A stretch of DNA of 32,692 nucleotides from Streptomyces sp. WAC 04229 (GTDB lineage: Bacteria; Actinomycetota; Actinomycetes; Streptomycetales; Streptomycetaceae). The stretch's first letter is position 1. Each line of letters begins with the position of its first letter. This document shows positions 7,695 through 13,731 of the stretch, in pieces. Location: assembly GCF_003947455.1 (NCBI RefSeq), contig NZ_QHJH01000074.1, positions 1-32,692 on the forward strand, given 5' to 3'. The notes under the pieces were generated by a model. The model ran no database searches. It was given only the letters and a program-made list of their open reading frames with translations, and was not told the origin of the DNA. Both the position numbers and the translations under genes were made by a program.

Positions 7695-8371
7695 GAAGCA
7701 GTGGACCGTTCGACGCCCCGAAGGTGCTGGAGCGCGTTCTCGTGGACGGCGAAGACGGAGTCGCACCGGTCACGGACACGGTCGTCGTGCGTGGCGATGA
7801 CCACGGCGCATCCCGCGTCGCTCATGTCGCGGAGTACGTCGGTGACGACGTCGGCGTTGGCCTGGTCGAGGGCGCCGGTCGGCTCGTCGGCCAGCACCAG
7901 GGAGGGTTCCTTGACGATGAGCCGGGCGAGCGCGACCCGCTGCTGTTCCCCGCCGCTGAGCCGGTGGACCTTCTCCTGCTCCCGGCCCGCCAGGCCGACG
8001 CGGTCCAGGGCGCCCGCCACGCTCACGCCGGTGTGGTCCCGCCGGCCCCGCCGCCTCGTGCGCGCGACCTCCAGGTTGTCGGCGACGGTGGCGTTGTCGA
8101 TCAGGGCGTAGTTCTGGAAGAGGTAGCCGAGGACGTCGCGGCGGAAGCGCCGGGCCTCCTGCCTGCCGAAGCGGGTGATGTCGACGCCGTCGTGGAGTAT
8201 TGCGCCCACGGTCGGCCGGTCGAGGAGGCCGAGGCAGTTGAGGAGGGTCGACTTGCCCGATCCGCTGGGGCCGGCGAGGGCCAGCATGCGGCCGCGGTCG
8301 ATGTCGACGGTGACGTCGGACCACAGGGTGCGGCTGCCGAAGGTCTTCGCCAGTTTCACGATCTCGATCAC
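7691..8371 (-). CDS. Bacteriocin ABC transporter ATP-binding protein (LolD/MacB-like)
   Basis: A 226-residue ATPase with Walker A GPSGSGKST (about 34-42), a Q-loop at YLFQN, signature LSGGEQQR (about 138-145), Walker B LVLADEP (about 157-164) and the switch His in IATHDD. The subgroup resembles LolD/MacB ATPases, which energise membrane proteins with large external domains rather than classical importers. GTG start at 8369-8371 has an AGGAG eight bases upstream. It starts 43 bp after the DUF1430-type membrane gene and ends in an ATGA overlap with the glycosyltransferase gene. In lactococcin-972 clusters the equivalent ATPase works with the DUF1430 protein in export or immunity; the pairing here rests on position and family. 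Confidence 0.93.
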   Translation of the reverse strand: MIEIVKLAKTFGSRTLWSDVTVDIDRGRMLALAGPSGSGKSTLLNCLGLLDRPTVGAILHDGVDITRFGRQEARRFRRDVLGYLFQNYALIDNATVADNLEVARTRRRGRRDHTGVSVAGALDRVGLAGREQEKVHRLSGGEQQRVALARLIVKEPSLVLADEPTGALDQANADVVTDVLRDMSDAGCAVVIATHDDRVRDRCDSVFAVHENALQHLRGVERSTAS

Positions 8372-8414
8372 AAAGGTGCTCCTGCCGGGTGGGGGGTTCT
8401 CGTCCGCGAGAGGC

Positions 8415-10532
8415 TCATGAGTCGGCCGCCCCCTCCTTGACGACGCGGCGGTGGAAGACGGCGAGCGCGACGAGCACGGCGCACACCTGGACGGCGACGA
8501 GACCGGCGATGGCGGCCAGGTCCGACGTGGTCGTCTCGACCGCCGGGAACGGAGCGGGGATGCCGCGGTCGGTGAACTCCGCCAGCTCCTGGTTCTGCCG
8601 CCAGGCCTGCACGGGGACCCAGCAGGCGAGGAACACGGCTAGAATCCCCTCCGAGGCGAGGACGAGCCGGTGGTTCGCCGTGAATCTCCAGCCGCTGACG
8701 TGCCGGGCGAAGACGGTCTGGGCGCGCCTGCGCGCGTGGATCATGCAGACACCGACGCCGGTGATGACCAGGACGGCGACCGCCGCGGCGAGATTGAAGA
8801 GCTGCAGCCTGAAATCGTGCACCGCGTCCCGCAGTTTCAGCGCGGCGCTCTGTCCGACCGGACGCACGGAGGTGACGTAGGTCCCCAGTCCGCTCGGGTC
8901 CGCCGTGATCGCGCCCAGGGCGTCCTCCGGGTCGGGGAAGACGATGCCTTCCTGACTGGCGAAGGCGGTGTAGGTGTCGTCGGAGAGGACCGGGGAGCCG
9001 TTGGGCACCACGACGAGGACCGGGTCGCGCACCAGGGACCGGTCGTCGTCCGGACGGTGGGCCGTGTTGGGGCTCAGAGCGCCGGAGTTGTAGCCGAACA
9101 GGCGCTGACCGTCCTTCGCCCGCAGCGACGTCACCTCGAGCCCGCGGCGGACCTCGGGTGCGAGCCGCCCGAACATGTCGGGGAGTCCGGCGCGGATGTC
9201 CGCGGTGTGGCCGGCGAGGGAGTCGGGGACGATGAGCCGCACGGCGTGGGCGTTCGGGCCCTTCCCGTCCGGGGTCCGTGCGGAGTACCGGCGGTCGGCC
9301 GGGTCGAGGACCGGCTGCCGGGCGAGGAAGGACTCGTTGACGACGAGCATCTCGCCCGGTGGGAGACGGACTGCGGAGGAGGCGTCCCGGAGGTCCCGGC
9401 GCCCGGCGACGACGATCTCGCCCGCGGTGTCGGACCGTCGCAGCCACCCGCCGACCTGGGCGATGACCTTCCTCTGCTCACCCACCAGGCTGCCGTTGAG
9501 GCGGATGGTGACGGCGTCGCCCGCCCGGGCGTAAACGCTCCGGGTGTCCTGCCGCGCCAAGACGTGCTGCCCGGCCAGGGCCACGTCCATGGCGACGGCG
9601 AGAGCGAGGAGCAACGCCGGGACACGCACCAGATAGGTGGCGACGAGCGCCGCCCGCCCCGGCAGTTCGCCCTTGAGGGCGCGGGGCAGCGCCACCTTGG
9701 AGATCAGGACGAGCGCGGCCGCGTGGGTGGCCAGGACCAGGAGAACCAGCGGTCCGGCCAGGGCGACGGCCACCGAAGCGAACAGCCCGAGCCAGGCGAG
9801 ACCGTTGTAGTAGCCGAGGAAGGCGAGTGTCACGGCCGCCACCGCGCAGACGGCGGCCGCCCAGAACCCAGCCAACTGCCGGAGGTCACGCGCGAGGACG
9901 TCCCACAGGGAATGGCCCTGGAGGCGCAGCACCCCGTACGCCTTGGCGCTCAGCAGTACGCTCGCGCCGGTCGTCGCCGCCGCGGCGAGAGCCACGACCC
10001 AGAAGGTCCAGAAGAGGTCGTCGCCCGAGAAGAACAGGGCCAGTTCACCGGCCGCGAGCGGGTGCTGCACGCTCGCGCGCAGTCCGAGCCCGCCGAACTC
10101 GGCCACCAGCGCGTCGGCGGCCCCGGGCGGCCCGAACACGTAGTAGAAGCCCCGCGGATCCCGCTGCCCGATCTCGGCGAGGGGATGCACGCGCGTCTCG
10201 ACGTGGGCGCTGAAGCCCGGGTATGCGTCACGCAGCCAGGAAGCGGCGTCGGAACGCGGGGCGCCCGAGGCCATGTAAAGGTGCCGAATTCCGTCGGGAT
10301 TCCGGACGTCGGGGGCCTCGCGAGCCACCGCGACCTCGTTTTCTTCCGAGAACGCGGCGATCTCGCGGGCCACCCGGGCACCGCTCACGGAATCGTCGGA
10401 CTCGAACACCCAGACCTGGGCCGAATTTCCCAGTACCAGTTGTTCGTCCAGTCCCCGCACGAAGAGAAAGGCCATCATCGCGGAGGTGGCCAGCACGGCG
10501 GCATGGACGTATTTGATACCTCGGTGCAGCAT
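8415..10532 (-). CDS. Bacteriocin-associated integral membrane protein (DUF1430 type)
   Basis: A 705-residue membrane protein. One N-terminal segment (about 8-27) is followed by an external domain (about 30-165), four hydrophobic segments between about 170 and 320, a second large external domain (about 325-580) and three C-terminal segments (about 585-610, 632-655, 675-697). This FtsX/MacB-like layout, with its position between a lactococcin-972-type precursor and a LolD-like ATPase, identifies it as the membrane partner known from lactococcin 972 loci, where the pair is associated with immunity or secretion. ATG start at 10530-10532 has AGGTGA close upstream. It follows the precursor gene by 53 bp. 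The DUF1430 name is from recognition of family layout, not from a search. Confidence 0.85.
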   Translation of the reverse strand: MLHRGIKYVHAAVLATSAMMAFLFVRGLDEQLVLGNSAQVWVFESDDSVSGARVAREIAAFSEENEVAVAREAPDVRNPDGIRHLYMASGAPRSDAASWLRDAYPGFSAHVETRVHPLAEIGQRDPRGFYYVFGPPGAADALVAEFGGLGLRASVQHPLAAGELALFFSGDDLFWTFWVVALAAAATTGASVLLSAKAYGVLRLQGHSLWDVLARDLRQLAGFWAAAVCAVAAVTLAFLGYYNGLAWLGLFASVAVALAGPLVLLVLATHAAALVLISKVALPRALKGELPGRAALVATYLVRVPALLLALAVAMDVALAGQHVLARQDTRSVYARAGDAVTIRLNGSLVGEQRKVIAQVGGWLRRSDTAGEIVVAGRRDLRDASSAVRLPPGEMLVVNESFLARQPVLDPADRRYSARTPDGKGPNAHAVRLIVPDSLAGHTADIRAGLPDMFGRLAPEVRRGLEVTSLRAKDGQRLFGYNSGALSPNTAHRPDDDRSLVRDPVLVVVPNGSPVLSDDTYTAFASQEGIVFPDPEDALGAITADPSGLGTYVTSVRPVGQSAALKLRDAVHDFRLQLFNLAAAVAVLVITGVGVCMIHARRRAQTVFARHVSGWRFTANHRLVLASEGILAVFLACWVPVQAWRQNQELAEFTDRGIPAPFPAVETTTSDLAAIAGLVAVQVCAVLVALAVFHRRVVKEGAADS

Positions 10533-10585
10533 CGGTCACCTGGGTCCGGGTATTCGATCAGCGAGCGGTGGCGTACGGCGGAATG

Positions 10586-10879
10586 TCAGCAGGACGCGTC
10601 GTAATGGGCGCTGTTGGGATGGATGCTCGACTTCTCCACCGAGGCCTTGGACCACTTCTTGTTGGCCGTGCAGCCGCTGTACGCCCAGCTCCTTCCGTGA
10701 ACGGAGGAAGCGTGGTAATTGACGCTGTGGTAGAAGTTCGAGTAGGCGTAGTTCGCGCCCACGTCGTAGCTCCACCGGCCGCCACTGACGTCGACCGACT
10801 TGGCCAGCGCGGGAGTGGCGACGGCCATGACGATGGCACCGGCGGCGGCTGCGGCCTTGAGGCCGTTCCTCATACGCAT
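10586..10879 (-). CDS. Lactococcin 972 family bacteriocin precursor
   Basis: A 97-residue secreted protein. A Sec signal peptide (MRMRNGLKAA..., cleavage after ATPALA, about residue 26) precedes a mature part of about 70 residues. The mature part begins with GGRWSYDVG and has YAYSNFYHS and HASSVHG, which line up with the Gly-x-Trp-x-x-Gly-x-Gly start, SAYSNYHH and H-S-A-T stretches of lactococcin 972. That bacteriocin binds lipid II and blocks septum formation; activity here is inferred. Unlike lactococcin 972 it has two cysteines, one in SGCTANK and one as the last residue. ATG at 10877-10879 is preferred because AAGTGAG sits six bases upstream; an upstream in-frame ATG at 10918 would spoil the signal peptide. 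It heads the transporter genes. Confidence 0.9.
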   Translation of the reverse strand: MRMRNGLKAAAAAGAIVMAVATPALAKSVDVSGGRWSYDVGANYAYSNFYHSVNYHASSVHGRSWAYSGCTANKKWSKASVEKSSIHPNSAHYDASC

Positions 10880-10962
10880 GTGTGACTCACTTTCGTTCTT
10901 GCCTGCTGAAACGGGCATGGGTGTGCCCTGACGGGCGGAAGAAGAGACCGGCCGGCCTCGGG

Positions 10963-11247
10963 TCAGAGCTGCTTGACCGACTTCTGGGTGCAGTGCTTGG
11001 CGCGATAGCCGCGGGGCATCTGGTCGTTGGCGTTCTTCTTGGCCGCCTTCTTGGCGTCCGACGCCGTCTTTCCGGTGCCGTGCCCCTGCACGAACCCATG
11101 CGCGGTGTCATCCGAAATGCGCTTCTTGGTGCACTGGAAGTGCGCCGTCCAGCCCCGAGCCGCTTCGGCGGGAGCGGCGACGCTCAGTGGAATCACGACC
11201 GCCATGGCAGTGGTGAGGAGTGGGCCGATGACAAGCATTTTGCGCAC
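10963..11247 (-). CDS. Small cationic secreted protein of unknown function, first gene of the bacteriocin operon
   Basis: A 94-residue protein not recognised as a known family. Residues 1-29 form a signal peptide ending APAEA, leaving a mature chain of 65 residues with 14 Lys/Arg against 4 Asp and no Glu, net charge about +10. It has two cysteines at mature positions 10 and 57 that could form one disulfide, a Lys-rich middle (DAKKAAKK) and the C-terminal GYRAKHC. GTG at 11245-11247 is chosen because AAGGGGG lies ten bases upstream; an ATG three codons later is possible. It ends 83 bp before the bacteriocin precursor on the same strand. Position suggests a second peptide, an immunity factor or an accessory to the bacteriocin, but nothing in the sequence decides this. 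Confidence 0.75.
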   Translation of the reverse strand: MRKMLVIGPLLTTAMAVVIPLSVAAPAEAARGWTAHFQCTKKRISDDTAHGFVQGHGTGKTASDAKKAAKKNANDQMPRGYRAKHCTQKSVKQL

Positions 11248-11285
11248 GAGCGCTGATCCCCCTTGAATGTGTGGGGGCACACCGA

Positions 11286-11316
11286 ATCCCGCCTTGGCCG
11301 AAGGCCAATGCGGGAT
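11286..11316 (-). promoter_or_regulatory. Strong stem-loop in the leader of the bacteriocin operon
   Basis: ATCCCGC at 11286-11292 pairs with GCGGGAT at 11310-11316, and TTGGCC at 11294-11299 pairs with GGCCAA at 11303-11308, with one C/T mismatch between the two helices and a three-base loop. The stem ends 39 bp before the GTG of the first gene. No T run follows on the minus strand, so it is more likely a leader or mRNA-stability element or an operator than a simple terminator. Confidence 0.5.
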
Positions 11317-11345
11317 GTGAGTCTTGCTCTCGCCCCCGTGAAAGC

Positions 11346-11376
11346 CACTCGTCCCCGGTGGTCGGCCGGGCGAGTG
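11346..11376 (-). promoter_or_regulatory. Second inverted repeat upstream of the bacteriocin operon
   Basis: CACTCG at 11346-11351 pairs with CGAGTG at 11371-11376 and the helix continues with CCC/GGG after one bulged base. Beyond it (11405-11455) the sequence becomes AT-richer and includes TTGACT and TAAACT read on the minus strand, so the operon promoter is probably there, but the spacing of these boxes is not canonical. Confidence 0.35.
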
Positions 11377-11506
11377 GACGTGCCAGAAGTTACGCGGCGG
11401 GGACTGAGTTTATCCAGTCAATACGGCGTGACCATGATCACTGCACATTGATGGAACGCGGAGGGCAGACACCCGCTCCGGATGGCTCGCGTCACTTCCT
11501 CTCCGC

Positions 11507-11512
11507 TAACCT
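11507..11512 (+). promoter_or_regulatory. Candidate -10 box of a leaderless promoter
   Basis: TAACCT is followed by eight pyrimidine-rich bases and the ATG at 11521. There is no ribosome-binding site, which supports a leaderless transcript for the ankyrin gene. Confidence 0.45.
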
Positions 11513-11520
11513 CCCCACCC

Positions 11521-11955
11521 ATGAAGCAGCGGCAGCAGAAGAAACTTTCCCGCCACCTCTTCGAAGCGATACTGCTGGGGGACGCCGCTCGTGTGCGGAC
11601 GGTGCTGCGGGCCGGCGCCGACCCCGAGCGGGGCGACGGCGAGGGCACGCTCCCCCTGTACGAGGCGGCGGTGAGCGGCAGGACCGAGATCGTGCGGCTG
11701 CTGCTGGAGGCGGGCGCCTCTCCCGACGCCGAGAGCAGCGGAGTCGGCGCGGAGGGCACCCCGTTGTGCGCGGCGGCGTGCTGGGGGCACGCGGAAACCG
11801 TGCGGGAACTGTTGGCGCACGGCGCCGATCCGGGGCTCCGGGAGGACCACGGAGCGGGCCGCTCTCCCCTGGACTGGGCGAACGACGGCCCCCACCCGGA
11901 GACCGCCGCGCTCCTGATCGCGGCGGGGGCGGCGGCCGGCACGGAATCCGTGTAG
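11521..11955 (+). CDS. Ankyrin repeat domain protein
   Basis: A 144-residue soluble protein made almost wholly of ankyrin repeats, a protein-protein interaction fold. Three repeats are visible: LFEAILLGDAARVRTVLRAGADPE, then PLYEAAVSGRTEIVRLLLEAGASPD, then PLCAAACWGHAETVRELLAHGADPG, with a partial fourth (SPLDWANDG...AALLIAAGA). A basic start (MKQRQQKK) precedes the first repeat. No signal peptide or membrane segment. The ATG at 11521 is chosen over an in-frame ATG 39 bases earlier because the protein begins naturally there and a TAnnnT box sits at leaderless distance. Binding partner unknown. It is divergent from the bacteriocin operon and convergent with the pirin gene. Confidence 0.88.
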   Translation: MKQRQQKKLSRHLFEAILLGDAARVRTVLRAGADPERGDGEGTLPLYEAAVSGRTEIVRLLLEAGASPDAESSGVGAEGTPLCAAACWGHAETVRELLAHGADPGLREDHGAGRSPLDWANDGPHPETAALLIAAGAAAGTESV

Positions 11956-11967
11956 CCACCGCCCCCG

Positions 11968-11987
11968 CCGGGCGCCGTCGGCGCCGG
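11968..11987. terminator. Short GC-rich hairpin between the convergent ankyrin and pirin genes
   Basis: CCGGGCGCC pairs with GGCGCCGG around a three-base loop, with one bulged G. It lies in the 45-bp space between the two stop codons. Short and without a T run, so only a probable terminator. Confidence 0.4.
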
Positions 11988-12000
11988 AGGGCCTGCAGAC

Positions 12001-12972
12001 CTACAGACCGTCCTCGGTCATCCCGTGCACCGCCGGGACCGTCCCGAGCCGGCCCTTCTGGAAGTCCTCGAAGGCCTGCTGGAGCTCGTCGCGCGTGTTC
12101 ATCACGAACGGCCCGTAGTGCGCCATCGGCTCCCGGATCGGCCGGCCGCCGAGCAGCACGACCTCCAGGTCCGGCGTGTGCGCGTCCTGCTTCTCGTCCG
12201 CGCGTACGGTCAGCGAGCCGCCGGCCCCGAAGACGGCGGTCTGCCCGAGGTGCACCGGCCGCCGCTCGGCGCCCACGGAGCCGCGCCCCGCGAGCACGTA
12301 GGCCAGGCCGTTGAACTCCTCCCGCCAGGGCAGGGTGACCTCGGCGCCCGGCGCCAGCGTGGCGTGGACCATGGTGATCGGCGTGTGCGTGATCCCGGGG
12401 CCCTCGTGACCGTCCAGCTCACCGGCGATGACGCGGAGCAGCGCGCCGCCGTCGGGGGAGGTGAGCAGCTGGACGCTGCCGCTGCGGATGTCCTGGTACC
12501 TCGGGGCCATCATCTTGTCCCGGGCCGGCAGGTTCACCCACAGCTGGAGGCCGTGGAAGAGGCCGCCGGACATCACCAGCTGCTCCGGCGGCGCCTCGAT
12601 GTGCAGCAGTCCGGAGCCCGCCGTCATCCACTGGGTGTCGCCGTTGGTGATGGTGCCGCCACCGCCCTGGCTGTCCTGGTGGTCGAAGATCCCGTCGATG
12701 ATGTAGGTGACGGTCTCGAAGCCGCGGTGCGGGTGCCAGGGCGTGCCCTTGGGCTCGCCGGGCGCGTACTCCACCTCGCCCATCTGGTCCATCATGATGA
12801 ACGGGTCGAGATGGCGGTAGTTGATCCCGGCGAACGCGCGGCGCACCGGGAAGCCCTCCCCCTCGAAACCGCTGGGAGCGGTCGTGACGGTCAGTACGGG
12901 GCGTGCGACGGCGTCGGCGGACGCGGATACACGGGGCAGCGTCAACGGGTTCTCGACGGTCACTGCGGGCAT
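12001..12972 (-). CDS. Pirin family protein
   Basis: A 323-residue bicupin. The N-terminal cupin shows the pirin metal site: HPHRGFET (His80 and His82) and GSGLLHIE (His124 and Glu126), so iron or another metal can be bound. Pirins act as metal-dependent redox-sensitive cofactors or as quercetin 2,3-dioxygenases; in Streptomyces a pirin has been tied to central carbon metabolism. The protein has the normal length plus an N-terminal extension of about 20 residues. ATG at 12970-12972 has GGAGG eight bases upstream. A 16-bp imperfect palindrome lies 30 bp before the start and probably controls it. Confidence 0.93.
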   Translation of the reverse strand: MPAVTVENPLTLPRVSASADAVARPVLTVTTAPSGFEGEGFPVRRAFAGINYRHLDPFIMMDQMGEVEYAPGEPKGTPWHPHRGFETVTYIIDGIFDHQDSQGGGGTITNGDTQWMTAGSGLLHIEAPPEQLVMSGGLFHGLQLWVNLPARDKMMAPRYQDIRSGSVQLLTSPDGGALLRVIAGELDGHEGPGITHTPITMVHATLAPGAEVTLPWREEFNGLAYVLAGRGSVGAERRPVHLGQTAVFGAGGSLTVRADEKQDAHTPDLEVVLLGGRPIREPMAHYGPFVMNTRDELQQAFEDFQKGRLGTVPAVHGMTEDGL

Positions 12973-13001
12973 GTCGGTACCTCCTCGGGTACGCCCACTT
13001 T

Positions 13002-13017
13002 AGTTGAGCGTTGAACT
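13002..13017 (-). promoter_or_regulatory. Candidate operator overlapping the pirin promoter
   Basis: On the minus strand AGTTCAACGCTCAACT is a palindrome in six of eight base pairs, followed directly by TAAAGT (a TAnnnT -10 box). An operator upstream of and abutting the -10 suggests repression, perhaps by a MarR/HxlR-type regulator. No regulator gene is adjacent. Confidence 0.45.
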
Positions 13018-13039
13018 TCTTGCCACTCCAAACCGCGAA

Positions 13040-13065
13040 AGCCCGGAGGGCATTCCCTCCGGGCT
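13040..13065 (-). terminator. Intrinsic terminator of the SseB-family gene
   Basis: AGCCCGGAGGG at 13040-13050 pairs perfectly with 13055-13065 across a CATT loop. It begins 22 bp after the stop codon of the minus-strand SseB gene and lies just upstream of the pirin promoter, insulating pirin. Confidence 0.82.
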
Positions 13066-13087
13066 CGCTCAGCGGTGCCGACGGCGC

Positions 13088-13558
13088 CTAGCCATACATG
13101 CGGCGCATCGCGAAATCGACCATCTGTTCGACGGCCTTCGCGTCGAAGACCATCCGGTGCTCGCCCTCCATGTCCAGGACGAACCCGTAGCCGGTGGGCA
13201 GCAGGTCGATCACCTCGGCCCCGGTGATCACGAAGTACTTGGACTCCTTGCCCGCGTAGCGCCGCAACTCCTTGAGGCCGGTGAACATCGGGATCACCGG
13301 CTGCTGGGTGTTGTGCAGCGCGAGGAACCCGGGGTTGTCGCCGCGCGGGCAGTAGACCTTCGAGGTGGCGAAGATCTGCTGGAAGTCCTCGGCGGACATC
13401 TGGCCGGTGGTGAAGGCGCGCACCGCGTCCGCGAGCGAGGGCGGGGACGGCTCGGGGTACAGCGGCGGCTGCTGCCCGTATCCGCCGCCCATGGGCTGCT
13501 GCGGCGGCGGGGCGTACTGCTGCTGCTGAGGACCCGCGGTCTGGTCGTAGCCGTACAT
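13088..13558 (-). CDS. SseB family protein
   Basis: A 156-residue cytosolic protein. The first 38 residues are a low-complexity Gln/Pro/Gly/Tyr tail (QQQQYAPPPQQP), followed by an SseB N-terminal domain (about 40-150) with the typical VYCPRGDNPGFLAL-like strand, PVIPMFTGLKELRRY and the C-terminal FVLDMEGEHRMVFDAKAVEQM. Function of actinobacterial SseB-domain proteins is unknown. The ATG at 13558 is preceded by TACTCT and seven bases with no ribosome-binding site, so translation may be leaderless. It diverges from the acyl-CoA dehydrogenase gene. Confidence 0.85.
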   Translation of the reverse strand: MYGYDQTAGPQQQQYAPPPQQPMGGGYGQQPPLYPEPSPPSLADAVRAFTTGQMSAEDFQQIFATSKVYCPRGDNPGFLALHNTQQPVIPMFTGLKELRRYAGKESKYFVITGAEVIDLLPTGYGFVLDMEGEHRMVFDAKAVEQMVDFAMRRMYG

Positions 13559-13565
13559 GCCGCAC

Positions 13566-13571
13566 AGAGTA
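13566..13571 (-). promoter_or_regulatory. Candidate -10 box of a leaderless promoter for the SseB gene
   Basis: On the minus strand TACTCT is followed by GTGCGGC and the ATG at 13558. It overlaps a short tandem GAGTAAC repeat (plus strand 13567-13584). Confidence 0.45.
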
Positions 13572-13604
13572 ACGAGTAACGAGTCACAGATGGCCCGCTC
13601 GGGG

Positions 13605-13687
13605 TTGCTTCTTATTACCGACGGGTAGCATCATCGGTAGCGAGGCTGAGCTACTGCTTGGTACGCGCAGTCGGTATGTGTACAGAT
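13605..13687 (+). promoter_or_regulatory. Promoter/operator region of the acyl-CoA dehydrogenase gene
   Basis: Two elements are visible. TACC-gacg-GGTA at 13616-13627 is a small inverted repeat whose right arm begins a direct repeat of GGTAGC (13624 and 13636). Downstream, TTGGTA at 13658-13663 and TACAGA at 13681-13686 are 17 bp apart and fit a vegetative promoter with a start near 13693. The inverted repeat would then be an upstream operator, as expected for fatty-acid-regulated genes; the regulator is unknown. Confidence 0.35.
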
Positions 13688-13731
13688 GCGAGGATCCAGT
13701 GCCTCGCCGATCTCTCAACGGAGCCGTCGCC

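Noticed and set aside
10586..10918. Longer start for the bacteriocin precursor at the ATG at 10918
   Set aside because: It would place 13 polar residues before the signal peptide, and no ribosome-binding site lies upstream of it.
6219..11247. Bacteriocin block as an integrated mobile element
   Set aside because: No integrase, tRNA end, direct repeats or IS remnants are visible at either side. Transfer is possible but not supported by boundaries.
13567..13584. Tandem GAGTAAC repeat (2.5 copies) as an iteron or CRISPR-like array
   Set aside because: Too short, with no spacers and no replication genes nearby; it coincides with a likely -10 box of the SseB gene.
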